DNA of 39,769 bases. Origin: SAR116 cluster bacterium AG-447-C21 (GTDB lineage Bacteria > Pseudomonadota > Alphaproteobacteria > Thalassobaculales > Thalassobaculaceae). How positions within the stretch are numbered: the first letter of the stretch is position 1; each line of letters starts with the position of its first letter. The stretch is taken from contig QCQB01000018.1 in NCBI GenBank assembly GCA_003212315.1, positions 1-39,769 of the forward strand, given 5' to 3'. Position numbers and translations under genes: made by a program. Below the pieces are notes generated by a model, which was given only the letters and a program-made list of their open reading frames with translations, searched no databases and had not been told where the DNA came from. Shown here in pieces: positions 1 through 9,283 of this stretch.

Positions 1-2
1 TG

Positions 3-1487
3 CAAGAGGCTGTTACAGAAATAAGCAGCAAACTTCTATTCTTCACGCTCGAAATCAATCGCATTGACGACTCTGAATTCGATCAAAAATTAGAAACTCC
101 AGAACTTTCTCATTTTGCCCCCTGGATCCGGGATGTTCGCGTCTTCCGCCCACACCAATTGAGCGACGAAGTAGAAAAGATGCTTTTAGAAAAAAGTGTT
201 ACAGGTCGATCTGCTTGGATACGCCTTTTCGATGAAACAATGGCAGACCTTAGATTTGAAATAGACGACGAGGAGCTAACAATTGCAGAAATACTTGATC
301 TTCTATCTCATAAGGATAGCGATAAAAGAAAAACTGCCGCATTGACCTTGGGAGCCAAATTGAATGACAACATTAAATTATACTCATTGATCACGAATAG
401 CCTAGCGAAAGATAAAGAAATTGAGGATAAGTGGCGACAGTACGCCAAACCCGTTTCATCCAGGAACAGAATTAATCAGGTGGAAGACGATGTCGTTGAT
501 GCCCTTGTTACTACAGTAACGCAGAGTTACGAGAGGTTATCTCATCGATATTATAAGCTTAAAGCAGAATGGTTCGGCTTTGAACAGCTCAATTATTGGG
601 ATAGAAACGCTCCTTTACCTAACGATGATGACACAGTAATCGAATGGAAGGATGCCAAGAGGATTGTGCTTGATTCCTATGATGCTTTCTCCCCTGATTT
701 GGCTCTTATTGGAGAGGAGTTCTTTGATAAAAACTGGATAGATGCGCCACCACGCGCTGGCAAAGCCTCCGGCGCCTTTGCGCATCCTACCGTTCCCAGT
801 GTACATCCATACCTTCTATTAAATTACCAGGGGAAATCTCGTGATGTTATGACGCTTGCTCATGAGCTTGGTCACGGAGTTCATCAGGTTCTTGCGAGTC
901 AACAAGGACATTTAATGGCCGACACTCCCCTAACATTAGCAGAGACTGCTTCAGTATTTGGCGAGATGTTAACATTTCAATCATTGCTCAGAAACAAATC
1001 AACCAAACAAGAACGTAATATACTACTCGCATCAAAAGTTGAAGATATGCTTAATACCGTAGTACGCCAAATAGCATTTCATGAATTTGAAACAGCAGTT
1101 CATGACCAACGTCGCGGTGGAGAATTGACCCCGGACGCCATAGGAGACATTTGGATGTCGATACAGGAAAAGAGCTTAGGTCCTGCTATCAAGTTAGAAC
1201 ATAACTACAAATCATTTTGGTCCTATATTCCGCACTTCATTCACTCCCCATTTTATGTCTACGCCTACGCTTTTGGAGATTGCTTGGTGAATTCACTATA
1301 TGCCGTGTACCAAGACTCGAATAAAGGCTTCGCTGAAAATTATATCGAAATGCTTCGTGCCGGTGGAACGCTTGGTCACAAAGAATTGCTTAAACCTTTC
1401 AATCTAGATGCGAGTGATAGCAAATTTTGGGCTAAAGGGCTTTATATGATTGAGAGCTTTATAGACGAATTGGATGACAATAAGTGA
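3..1487 (+). CDS. M3 family oligoendopeptidase (PepF-like), 5' end missing
   Basis: A zinc metallopeptidase that cleaves oligopeptides, probably in the cytoplasm. The frame is open from base 3, so the true start lies upstream of the window; about 494 residues are visible of the roughly 600 usual for the family. The gluzincin motif HELGH is at 861-875, and the downstream ETASVFGE segment (about 945-968) supplies the third zinc ligand, as in M3 peptidases. The C-terminal part contains the FWSYIPHFIHSPFYVYAYAF segment typical of bacterial PepF-type members. An in-frame TTG at 159 is only an internal codon, because the preceding residues continue the N-terminal helical domain. The stop overlaps the GTG start of the next gene by 3 bases, suggesting translational coupling. 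Family assignment is secure; the substrate is not known. Confidence 0.93.
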   Translation, partial: QEAVTEISSKLLFFTLEINRIDDSEFDQKLETPELSHFAPWIRDVRVFRPHQLSDEVEKMLLEKSVTGRSAWIRLFDETMADLRFEIDDEELTIAEILDLLSHKDSDKRKTAALTLGAKLNDNIKLYSLITNSLAKDKEIEDKWRQYAKPVSSRNRINQVEDDVVDALVTTVTQSYERLSHRYYKLKAEWFGFEQLNYWDRNAPLPNDDDTVIEWKDAKRIVLDSYDAFSPDLALIGEEFFDKNWIDAPPRAGKASGAFAHPTVPSVHPYLLLNYQGKSRDVMTLAHELGHGVHQVLASQQGHLMADTPLTLAETASVFGEMLTFQSLLRNKSTKQERNILLASKVEDMLNTVVRQIAFHEFETAVHDQRRGGELTPDAIGDIWMSIQEKSLGPAIKLEHNYKSFWSYIPHFIHSPFYVYAYAFGDCLVNSLYAVYQDSNKGFAENYIEMLRAGGTLGHKELLKPFNLDASDSKFWAKGLYMIESFIDELDDNK

Positions 1488-2575
1488 GTTCGTCATCAAC
1501 AAACATGGATCGAATCAATTCTCTGTTGACTAAATTCCCTCGTGTCGAATTAGCTAATATCCCAACACCTTTAGAGAAAATGCAGCGATTATCGCAGCAT
1601 ATTACTGGCCCCATGTACTTTTCAAAACGTGATGATTTAACTGGTTTCGCTGGTGGGGGTAATAAGGCTCGGCAGTTAGAGTATTCATTTGGAGATGCCA
1701 TTCGTTGTGGTGCTGACATGATATTAATTACCGGGGCAGTTCAATCAAATTACGTAAGAAGCGCAGCAGCGGCAGCGGCCAAACTTGGTTTATCCTGCCA
1801 CGTTCAATTAGAAAATAGAGTTGGTGACATGCCACCCTCGTATCACACATCTGGAAACGTTTTATTGAATAAACTCTTTGGCGCCAGTTCCTCAACTTTT
1901 CATATCGGCGAAGATGAGGCTGCTGCCGATGCCAGTATTGCCGATATGGCAAAGGATCACCGCAAGAAAGGCAAGAAACCCTATCTTTTAACATTATCCC
2001 CCACTACCAAACCGCTGGGCGCTTTGGGGTATATGCGATGCGCTGGAGAAATTTTAGATCAATTACACGATCAAAAACAACCTATAGAAAAAATAGTCGT
2101 CGCAAGTGGAAGCGCAGCTACACACGTTGGAATATTGTTAGGGTTACGATTACTTGGATCTGAAATTTCTGTGCATGGAATTTGTGTTCGCCGTGATAAA
2201 AAACAGCAAACATCACGAGTCAAAGGTATCGTTCGCCTCGCAGAAAATTTAATTGGTTGCGGTCACGTCGTTCAGGATAGCGATATCCAATGTCACGATG
2301 ATTGGTTGGCTCCCGGATACGGAAAAATGAATGCGTCAGTGCACGAAGCTATGACGCTAGCGGGGACCCTAGAAGGCATGATCGTCGACCCAGTTTACAC
2401 TGCTAAATCTCTTGCAGGAGCTATTGGTTTACATAGGCAAGGCGTATTTAATAACACCCAAAACATATTGTATTTACATACAGGGGGTATGCCAGCAATA
2501 TTTGCTTACGAAGACAAAATAACAGAAAAACTGAATGAAAGCTTATCTATCAAATACCCAAATTATAAGCCCTAA
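1484..2575 (+). CDS. D-cysteine desulfhydrase / ACC deaminase family PLP enzyme
   Basis: A fold-type II PLP enzyme of the family that converts D-cysteine to pyruvate, sulfide and ammonia, or deaminates 1-aminocyclopropane-1-carboxylate. The PLP lysine is in GGGNKARQLEY (K61 counted from GTG), followed by the QSNYVR segment that binds the substrate carboxylate. The length of 363 residues is slightly above the usual 330-340, mostly because of the N-terminus. The GTG start overlaps the preceding stop; an ATG seven codons later (1505) is the alternative start. The residues that separate D-cysteine desulfhydrase from ACC deaminase cannot be assigned by eye, so the substrate is left open. The adjacent EamA exporter, 3 bp downstream, could handle a related amino acid or thiol (inference). 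Confidence 0.85.
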   Translation: MSSSSTNMDRINSLLTKFPRVELANIPTPLEKMQRLSQHITGPMYFSKRDDLTGFAGGGNKARQLEYSFGDAIRCGADMILITGAVQSNYVRSAAAAAAKLGLSCHVQLENRVGDMPPSYHTSGNVLLNKLFGASSSTFHIGEDEAAADASIADMAKDHRKKGKKPYLLTLSPTTKPLGALGYMRCAGEILDQLHDQKQPIEKIVVASGSAATHVGILLGLRLLGSEISVHGICVRRDKKQQTSRVKGIVRLAENLIGCGHVVQDSDIQCHDDWLAPGYGKMNASVHEAMTLAGTLEGMIVDPVYTAKSLAGAIGLHRQGVFNNTQNILYLHTGGMPAIFAYEDKITEKLNESLSIKYPNYKP

Positions 2576-2578
2576 TTT

Positions 2579-3457
2579 ATGGCCAAAAAGAACCCTTCTG
2601 CTGACCAACCGCTAAAAGGAATTGCTCTTGCAATTCTGGCAACGCTTTTATTCGCTTTCCTTAATTCAATGACTAAACACGTATCGCAAGTCTATCCAAT
2701 GGTAATGATACTCTGGTTTCGTTATTTATTTTTTGGAGGCTATGGATTGGCGGTAGGTTTGAAATATCATAAAAAAAGGGCCTTCAACTCTCTAGTACCA
2801 ATTCTTCAAATTACTCGCGCTTTACTGCTTTTAGCCGAAATAGGTGTATACGTCTTTGCTTTCAGGCATCTACCACTGGCAGAAATATCGGCTATTTCGG
2901 GTTCCGGTCCGATCGTTACTATGGCTATGTCAGCGCTGATACTGAGAGAGGTAATAACTGTACGGCAATGGCTTATTGTAATTCTAGGCTTTGTTGGAAT
3001 ATGTATTATTGTTAAGCCCGGTTTTGCATCGTTCAACCCATGGATGCTAATTCCCTTGTTTGGAACAGTACTTTGGGGACTCTATCAGGTTTTGACGCGT
3101 CTCGTGTCTCAATACGACGGCGCGGAACGAACCACTTTATTTACGGGGACTATTGGTTTTGTAATTTTGTGTATCATCCTCCCTTTCTACTGGCTGCCCG
3201 TAGATATAAGTTGGTTATTAAAGTTTTCTGTTCTAGCCATACTGGGGGTGGCAGGTCATTCAACACTAATTAAAGCATTAGCAATAGCACCAGCAAGCCT
3301 TCTGCAGCCATTCTCATATGTAAATATAGTCTGGGCAGTTTTATTTGGATGGCTCTTCTTTAATACCATACCAGAAATTACTACCTTTATTGGCTCTGCT
3401 ATAATAATATTTTCAGGCATCTACGTGATCAAAGTAAAACAAAAAGAGGCTGCATAA
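2579..3457 (+). CDS. EamA/DMT family transporter
   Basis: An inner-membrane protein of the drug/metabolite transporter superfamily. The 292 residues form about ten hydrophobic segments in two EamA repeats (roughly residues 12-145 and 155-285), ending in the usual short basic tail. It begins with ATG only three bases after the preceding PLP-enzyme stop, so it is almost certainly in the same transcript. Members export amino acids and other small metabolites; pairing with a D-cysteine desulfhydrase-like enzyme hints at an amino-acid or thiol substrate, but the sequence alone cannot show this. Confidence 0.88.
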   Translation: MAKKNPSADQPLKGIALAILATLLFAFLNSMTKHVSQVYPMVMILWFRYLFFGGYGLAVGLKYHKKRAFNSLVPILQITRALLLLAEIGVYVFAFRHLPLAEISAISGSGPIVTMAMSALILREVITVRQWLIVILGFVGICIIVKPGFASFNPWMLIPLFGTVLWGLYQVLTRLVSQYDGAERTTLFTGTIGFVILCIILPFYWLPVDISWLLKFSVLAILGVAGHSTLIKALAIAPASLLQPFSYVNIVWAVLFGWLFFNTIPEITTFIGSAIIIFSGIYVIKVKQKEAA

Positions 3458-3536
3458 AACAACTTATAAAGATATGATGGGTTAAAAATTCACATCGATA
3501 GCTATATCAATAAAAGTGTACTTGTGGGGGATTCGA

Positions 3537-3854
3537 ATGCACGTCGTGATATTTGAAGTCGAACCAAAACGGTCTGGGATGAACGAATATCTCGACATAG
3601 CTTCCCGGCTAAAAGAAGAGCTAGAACAAGTCGAAGGTTTTATTTCCATCGAACGTTTTAGAAGTCTGAATAATCCTGAAAAATTATTATCTCTATCAAC
3701 CTGGGAAAGTGAAACCGCCATAAAGATGTGGCGCAATCAGTTATCGCATAAAATAGCACAGGAAAAAGGCCGTTTAACTTTATTTAAAGACTATCGCATT
3801 AGAGTAGCAAATGTGATCAGGGACTATGATTTCTCAAACTCGCCTTGGTCATGA
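3537..3854 (+). CDS. Small ABM-domain protein (antibiotic biosynthesis monooxygenase-like)
   Basis: A protein of about 105 residues with the ferredoxin-like ABM fold pattern: a first strand HVVIFEVEP, a helix rich in Glu and Lys, then a strand with GFISIERFRS, the LLSLSTWES strand and a final helix. Such dimeric alpha-beta barrels include quinol monooxygenases and haem-degrading enzymes, but many have no known role. An upstream GTG at 3516 is in frame, but ATG 3537 is preferred because a G-rich ribosome site (GGGGG at about 3526-3530) lies 6 bases before it and the fold begins right there. It sits between the EamA exporter and the AarF-like gene on the same strand. Function beyond the fold is not assigned. 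Confidence 0.75.
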   Translation: MHVVIFEVEPKRSGMNEYLDIASRLKEELEQVEGFISIERFRSLNNPEKLLSLSTWESETAIKMWRNQLSHKIAQEKGRLTLFKDYRIRVANVIRDYDFSNSPWS

Positions 3855-3905
3855 TTTAAAATTTTTTAAGTTTTCACTTTCTCTACAGTAATATTAACCT
3901 ATCTT

Positions 3906-5264
3906 ATGAATATGGATAACACTGAAAATAACTCTCTATCGGGTAGAATAAAACGGTATGCAAAAGTTACTGGAGCTGTTGGTGGAATAGCGGCCCGTGT
4001 GGCAGGCCAACGGTATTTAGGCTTAAATCTTGGAAAACAGGAAATGCCAGCCGATCTAAAATCGGCATTAGGTAACCTTAAAGGCCCGGTGATGAAAGTT
4101 GCACAAATACTTGCTACTATTCCCGACGCTTTACCTGACGAATATGTAGAAGAGCTGCGACAACTTCAGTCAAATGCCCCGAGCATGGGACGCCTTTTTG
4201 TTAAGAGACGAATGTCTGCTGAATTAGGAAAAGATTGGCAAAATAGTTTTAATTCTTTTAACCAAGAAGCTGTTGCTGCCGCATCCTTGGGACAGGTGCA
4301 CAAAGCAGAGTCTCTGGACGGGAAAACCGTTGCTTGTAAACTACAATATCCTGATATGAACTCAGCCGTTGAGGCTGATCTAAAACAGTTACGTTTGGCT
4401 ATGTCTATCTATCAACGGTACGACAATGCAATCAATGCTTCGGAGATATATAAAGAATTATCTGCCCGTATTCGTGAGGAACTTGATTATATACGAGAAG
4501 GCCGAAATATGGCCTTGTATCGGCTAATGTTAGCGAAAGAAGAAACCGTTCATGTTCCAGACTTGATCGAGACCGCCTCAACAGACCGCTTACTGACCAT
4601 GACCTGGTTAGATGGCGCTCCTATTCTAGATTTTATAAAAAATAATCCTGAACTGGAAATGAGAAATCTGGTAGCGAAAAATATGTTCCGTGCTTGGTAT
4701 GTACCATTTTACCTTTATGGGATAATTCATGGAGATCCTCACCTTGGTAATTACTCGATACGGCCGAATGGTGATATTAATCTCTTAGACTTTGGGTGTA
4801 TTAGGGTTTTTCCCCCAACTTTTGTTAAAGGCGTAATCGATCTTTATATTGGATTGAGGGACGATGACGAGGAACTTGCCGTCAATGCCTACAGAACATG
4901 GGGCTTCGAGAATTTGGACCGCGATACGATTGACGTTCTTAATCACTGGGCGAGATTTATATATTCTCCTTTGATGGAAGATAAAGTGCGCCGGATTCAG
5001 GAAACGAACAGCGGTGTCTATGGGAAAGAGGTTGTGGAAAAAGTACACAAAGAACTGCGTCGATTGAACGGGGTAAAACCACCACGAGAGTTCGTGTTGA
5101 TGGATCGCGCAGCTATTGGACTGGGTTCTGTGTTCCTTCATTTGAATGCTGAAGTAAATTGGTACACTATATTTCAGGAGCTCATTAGCGATTTTGATGT
5201 ATCAGAGGTAGCTTATCGACAAAACGAGGCACTGACGACGGCAAAAGTTCCAACCGCTCTTTAG
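3906..5264 (+). CDS. ABC1/AarF/UbiB-family atypical kinase
   Basis: A soluble protein-kinase-like ATPase of the ABC1/ADCK/UbiB family, whose members support ubiquinone synthesis or other lipid and quinone handling. Visible marks are MKVAQ at residues 63-67 (the family KxGQ position, here with Ala for Gly), the Ala-rich loop AAASLGQVH at 124-132 that replaces the kinase P-loop, the likely nucleotide lysine K145 in ACKLQYP, HGDPHLGN at 275-282 and DFG at 295-297. There is no C-terminal transmembrane pair, unlike E. coli UbiB, so it resembles the shorter alphaproteobacterial AarF proteins rather than canonical UbiB. No other ubiquinone genes are in the window. ATG codons at 3906 and 3912 are both possible. 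Confidence 0.9.
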   Translation: MNMDNTENNSLSGRIKRYAKVTGAVGGIAARVAGQRYLGLNLGKQEMPADLKSALGNLKGPVMKVAQILATIPDALPDEYVEELRQLQSNAPSMGRLFVKRRMSAELGKDWQNSFNSFNQEAVAAASLGQVHKAESLDGKTVACKLQYPDMNSAVEADLKQLRLAMSIYQRYDNAINASEIYKELSARIREELDYIREGRNMALYRLMLAKEETVHVPDLIETASTDRLLTMTWLDGAPILDFIKNNPELEMRNLVAKNMFRAWYVPFYLYGIIHGDPHLGNYSIRPNGDINLLDFGCIRVFPPTFVKGVIDLYIGLRDDDEELAVNAYRTWGFENLDRDTIDVLNHWARFIYSPLMEDKVRRIQETNSGVYGKEVVEKVHKELRRLNGVKPPREFVLMDRAAIGLGSVFLHLNAEVNWYTIFQELISDFDVSEVAYRQNEALTTAKVPTAL

Positions 5265-5322
5265 CATTTATTAATTCCAATTGTAGGTTTTCTTCTTATC
5301 TTCAGTAAGATGTTGTTCACGC

Positions 5323-7608
5323 TTAATTGCATTTGGAATAACCACAAGATGAACAAAAGTCGCAACCCTCTTGTCTTATCATACTTGCTGTTCCGCACTG
5401 AGGACACTGACTAAAAATCGCTTCTTCAGCGTTAACCACTTGTTTTTTCTTATTGAATTCTAATTCCAAGTTATCATTATCTTTTAGAAAGCCAATGTCG
5501 ATCATATGTTCCTCAATGACACCACCTATAGCTGCTAACAACGAGGGCACGTAGCGCTTATCCATCCAAGCTCCACCTCTTGGATCAAATACCGCTTTTA
5601 ATTCTTCAACGACAAAAGACACATCACCACCTCGACGAAAAACAGCGCTGATCATCCGTGTCAACGCGACTGTCCAAGCAAAATGTTCCATATTTTTTGA
5701 ATTTATAAATATTTCAAAGGGTCTTCTTCGTCCTCCCTGTATAATATCATTTAGAGTGATATATATGGCATGGTCACTTTCGGGCCATTTGATTTTGTAT
5801 GTTTTGCCATCTAAGCCTGCCGGCCTATCAAGAGGAGCAGACATCGATATTATATTGTTATCGTCGTGAGAACTTTTGCTTATGCCCGCAGAGTGCTCTT
5901 TTTCCGACACATCTGAATTAGTCGATAATACAGATCCCGTGATTTTATTTGGTCGGTAAGTCGTACATCCTTTGCAACCTAAATCATAAGCCTTTTGGTA
6001 AATATTTTCAAAGTCCTCGAATGATATATTCTCTGGGCAATTAATAGTTTTTGAGATCGAGCTATCTATATATTTTTGAACAGTACTTTGCATCACGAGA
6101 TGATCCTCAGGACGAAGAGAATGGGCGCTGACGAATGCTTCAGGTAACGATTTCGTATCGCCTTTTAGATTAAGATACATTTGGTAGGCATAATCATGCA
6201 CTGGCTCAATACTCTTGGAACCATCTGGTCTCAGCACAGTTCTTTCGTAGTTAAATGCAAAGACTGGTTCGACCCCAGAAGAGACGTTATCCGCAAGAAG
6301 TGATATCGTTCCAGTTGGGGCTATAGACGTTAACAATGCGTTTCTAATTCCAAACTCTTTAATGTCTTCCTGAATATCCTTGGGTAACATTTTTATATTA
6401 GGGCCTTTCATATAAGCCTCTTCTTCAAATAATTGGAAAGCCCCTTTTTCTTTAGCTAATTGGCTTGATTCTCGATAGGCCGCATCCCTTAAATTCTTCA
6501 TCCAAGCATCAGTTAAATCTACAGCCTCGATAGAACCATATCTTACACCACACATTATTAAAGCATCCGCTAACCCCGTTACACCAAGACCAATTCGGCG
6601 CTTTTTGTGAGCCTCCTCTTTTTGTGCCAGCAAGGGAAAACGGGAGATATCAATTACATTATCAAGCATACGTACTGAGGTTCGGACTAACTCGGAAAGT
6701 TCTTTTAAATCGATATGGGCATCGACTTCAAATGGTCTTTTTATTAATTTCGCTAAATTTATAGACCCTAATAAGCAAGCACCGTACGGAGGCAAAGGTT
6801 GTTCCCCACAAGGATTAGTGGCCGATATTTGTTCACAGTATGAGAGATTATTTAGATTATTTATCCTATCAATAAATATTACGCCAGGTTCTGCAAACTC
6901 ATATGTTGAATACATGATCTTATTCCAGAGTTCCCGTGCGGAAATGGTCCTAAAAATTTTCTCCTCAAACAATAAATCCCATGAATTATTGTTACGAACT
7001 GCCTCCATAAATTTATCTGTGATTAAAACTGATAAATTAAACATTCGAAGAAGTGCTGGGTCTCTTTTAGCCTTTATAAATTCTTCTATATCCGGATGGT
7101 CACAGCGAAGTGTAGCCATCATAGCTCCCCGCCGAGCACCTGCACTCATTATCGTTCGACACATCGCATCCCAAACATTCATGAATGATAATGGACCAGA
7201 TGCGTCAGCCCCGACCCCAAGCACAGGTGCACCCTTTGGCCGAAGGGTTGAAAAATCATATCCAATTCCTCCTCCTTGTTGCATAGTGAGTGCCGCTTCC
7301 CGCAAACCCGAGAATATTCCAGACATATCATCTGCTATTTCACCCATCACAAAGCAATTAAACAAAGTTACGGATCGCTCTGTTCCCGCGCCAGAGATTA
7401 TTCGACCGGCAGGTATAAATTTTGTCTCTTTAAGTGCTTTATAAAACTTTTTTTCAGCTGACGGCGGTTCTTTCTCTACGGACGCGAGTGTTTTGGCTAC
7501 CCTTCGCCATGTATCATCCAAGGTCTCATCTATTGGAGTACCATCAGATGATTTGAACTGATATTTTTCCGACCATATTTTTTTTGCAATATCAGTAGTT
7601 GGTTCCAT
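5323..7608 (-). CDS. nrdJ: Adenosylcobalamin-dependent ribonucleotide reductase (class II)
   Basis: Reduces ribonucleotides to deoxyribonucleotides using adenosylcobalamin, so DNA synthesis in this cell depends on B12. With the ATG at 7608 it has 761 residues. Redox-active Cys lies in LFNCFVMGE (C85), the radical-site motif NPCGEQ is at 265-270, and the C-terminal tail carries a zinc-ribbon and shuttle-cysteine segment (CPQCG ... CSSCGYSKCN), as in B12-dependent reductases. Upstream in-frame starts are ATG 7647 and TTG 7680; 7608 is chosen because homologues as I recall them begin near MEPTTDIAKKIWSEKYQF, but 7647 is possible. It follows ydcF after a short gap, with no room for a cobalamin riboswitch. 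A cobalamin adenosyltransferase lies about 10 kb away. Confidence 0.93.
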   Translation of the reverse strand: MEPTTDIAKKIWSEKYQFKSSDGTPIDETLDDTWRRVAKTLASVEKEPPSAEKKFYKALKETKFIPAGRIISGAGTERSVTLFNCFVMGEIADDMSGIFSGLREAALTMQQGGGIGYDFSTLRPKGAPVLGVGADASGPLSFMNVWDAMCRTIMSAGARRGAMMATLRCDHPDIEEFIKAKRDPALLRMFNLSVLITDKFMEAVRNNNSWDLLFEEKIFRTISARELWNKIMYSTYEFAEPGVIFIDRINNLNNLSYCEQISATNPCGEQPLPPYGACLLGSINLAKLIKRPFEVDAHIDLKELSELVRTSVRMLDNVIDISRFPLLAQKEEAHKKRRIGLGVTGLADALIMCGVRYGSIEAVDLTDAWMKNLRDAAYRESSQLAKEKGAFQLFEEEAYMKGPNIKMLPKDIQEDIKEFGIRNALLTSIAPTGTISLLADNVSSGVEPVFAFNYERTVLRPDGSKSIEPVHDYAYQMYLNLKGDTKSLPEAFVSAHSLRPEDHLVMQSTVQKYIDSSISKTINCPENISFEDFENIYQKAYDLGCKGCTTYRPNKITGSVLSTNSDVSEKEHSAGISKSSHDDNNIISMSAPLDRPAGLDGKTYKIKWPESDHAIYITLNDIIQGGRRRPFEIFINSKNMEHFAWTVALTRMISAVFRRGGDVSFVVEELKAVFDPRGGAWMDKRYVPSLLAAIGGVIEEHMIDIGFLKDNDNLELEFNKKKQVVNAEEAIFSQCPQCGTASMIRQEGCDFCSSCGYSKCN

Positions 7609-7692
7609 TTGAAATAAAGCCTTGCAAATGTTCTTATTTTGTTCCATCTGCAAAATAGAACAAAAAACATGTGGGGGCAATCTAAACGATCA

Positions 7693-8337
7693 CTATTGTT
7701 TGTTAAATGATTTATATAAAAAAAACTTCGCCGCGGTATACATATACTTATGGTATTCATTTACCAGTAGACGCATTGAACTTGGGTGTCGCCACCACTC
7801 TTCGAGCATCACGTTGTTCGAAACAACAGGATATTTATGTATTTTTAGATTAGGCATTTTTAGACGAAACTCTAATAGACTGCGATCGATATGATAATTA
7901 CTAGTAACCAAAAAAATTGACCTTATTCTATTTTTGGTAATCCATTCAGCACTCTCTGTTGCATTGCCTCCAGTATTAAAAGCTGCATATCCCAGCTCCA
8001 CGCAACACTGGATGTATTTTTTCTCTAAAACAATACCTTGATCTTGAGAAATTTTTTGGATATCGGATAGTTTAACTGAAGTATTTACCCCGGAAACGAA
8101 CAGCAAATTAGAACGACCCGCAACCAACAAATCAAAACCTGCCGCCAATCGTTTCACTCCACCGGTCAAAACTATAATAGCATCAGCCTTTGATTGACCC
8201 ATTGAATTGATTAGAGGGATAGAGGAGAAAAAACGTAAAAAACAAATCAGCCATAGGCTCAAAACAAGAACTAAGAATGCAATGAAGGCTCTCCTTAAGA
8301 TTAAAAATAGTTCAGTTGAACTAGTCATCTCAAACAT
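7693..8337 (-). CDS. YdcF/ElyC family envelope protein (DUF218)
   Basis: A 214-residue protein with one N-terminal transmembrane helix (about residues 14-38) and a DUF218 domain from about residue 50. The domain starts at the ADAIIVLTGG strand and includes the TSNYHIDRS segment, both typical of YdcF/ElyC proteins, which are linked to peptidoglycan precursor or envelope homeostasis. The N-terminal helix would anchor it in the inner membrane. It begins 10 bp after the ftsX stop, so it is read as the third gene of the ftsEX operon; a second ATG at 8328 is also possible. Placement beside ftsEX fits a cell-wall role (inference). Confidence 0.85.
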   Translation of the reverse strand: MFEMTSSTELFLILRRAFIAFLVLVLSLWLICFLRFFSSIPLINSMGQSKADAIIVLTGGVKRLAAGFDLLVAGRSNLLFVSGVNTSVKLSDIQKISQDQGIVLEKKYIQCCVELGYAAFNTGGNATESAEWITKNRIRSIFLVTSNYHIDRSLLEFRLKMPNLKIHKYPVVSNNVMLEEWWRHPSSMRLLVNEYHKYMYTAAKFFLYKSFNKQ

Positions 8338-8347
8338 CCAAGGAATT

Positions 8348-9223
8348 TCATTTTAGTTTTCCAAGGAGAACCACAACGGAAACCCAAACTGTTATTAAAC
8401 TAAGAAAGATAAAAACTAGGGGGGTAGAAGCGATCAAACTCCATTCCCAAAAATTTAATACCTCACCAAGACTAGAAATTGATCCCGGAAAAATATCTGG
8501 AAGGGTCGTTACCAGATAATCATTTAAAATAAATAAAGTTACAATTGCTATAAGGCTACCAATTAAAGCTGAGGGCCCTATTACAAGTAGAATCTGTTTT
8601 TGAAAAATCTCCGCAATAAAACTACTTCCACCACCCATTAGGTCAATAAGATTAATCACTTCACCATTATTGGCAATATTCATCGCAATTGCAAAAATGA
8701 TGGAGGCTAAACACACGATGAGAATCAGAATAAAAATTATCCATCCTAAATTTTCAATTATATCTATCAGGAATATTAGTTTTTGTTTCCAACGACTATG
8801 ATCGTCTATTGAAACGCCCGGTATTAGTGATCCTATTGTTTGAGAAATTTGTTCTTTATTGATAGGCTTGCTCAATTTTACCTCTATCAACGTAGGGAGA
8901 TTAATATCATTCAATATATCTTGGCTAAGCCAACTATTGAGTAACCCTAAGGTTTGTTCTTCATCAAAGATCTCTATCTTGTTTATACCAGCTGTAATTC
9001 TTAATTTTTTCACAATCGTTTCTAATCGCGTTGAAGCAACGTCAACTTCGGACTTTGCGTTTGGATCAGAAACCTGGACAGTGACCACATTATCGACAGA
9101 TTCAAGCCATTCTTTGGAAGATGAATTAGATATTAGTACACCGGTTAGGGTAACCACTGCCAAATAAATCATCGAGAGAATGATCCAAGCTAAAAATATA
9201 TTCGCGGCCTTATTTTTTAACAT
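8348..9223 (-). CDS. ftsX: Cell division protein FtsX
   Basis: The membrane subunit of the FtsEX ABC-type complex, which transmits ATP hydrolysis across the inner membrane to activate septal peptidoglycan hydrolases. The 291 residues show the usual layout: a first transmembrane segment near 10-32, a periplasmic domain of about 120 residues, then three further segments near 160-185, 208-232 and 262-288. It lies 60 bp downstream of ftsE on the same strand. The N-terminal cytoplasmic tail is short, as in other alphaproteobacteria. Assignment rests on topology plus the partner gene. Confidence 0.9.
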   Translation of the reverse strand: MLKNKAANIFLAWIILSMIYLAVVTLTGVLISNSSSKEWLESVDNVVTVQVSDPNAKSEVDVASTRLETIVKKLRITAGINKIEIFDEEQTLGLLNSWLSQDILNDINLPTLIEVKLSKPINKEQISQTIGSLIPGVSIDDHSRWKQKLIFLIDIIENLGWIIFILILIVCLASIIFAIAMNIANNGEVINLIDLMGGGSSFIAEIFQKQILLVIGPSALIGSLIAIVTLFILNDYLVTTLPDIFPGSISSLGEVLNFWEWSLIASTPLVFIFLSLITVWVSVVVLLGKLK

Positions 9224-9283
9224 TTATAATAACCATGTGATTACAGCGAATTTCAATGTCCCATCTTCTGCTTCATACTATTA

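Noticed and set aside
159..161. TTG as the start of the first peptidase gene
   Set aside because: The frame is open to the window edge and the preceding residues fit the same protein, so the gene is simply cut at its 5' end.
5298..5313. Hairpin ATCTT/AAGAT between aarF and nrdJ ends as a bidirectional terminator
   Set aside because: Five weak pairs and no T run on either side; not enough to call.
6818..7444. Long plus-strand open frame opposite the ribonucleotide reductase
   Set aside because: It mirrors conserved nrdJ codons, including the active-site region, has no ribosome site and no recognisable family.
7609..7692. Cobalamin riboswitch before nrdJ
   Set aside because: Fewer than 90 bases separate it from ydcF, with none of the conserved B12-box sequence or space for the fold.
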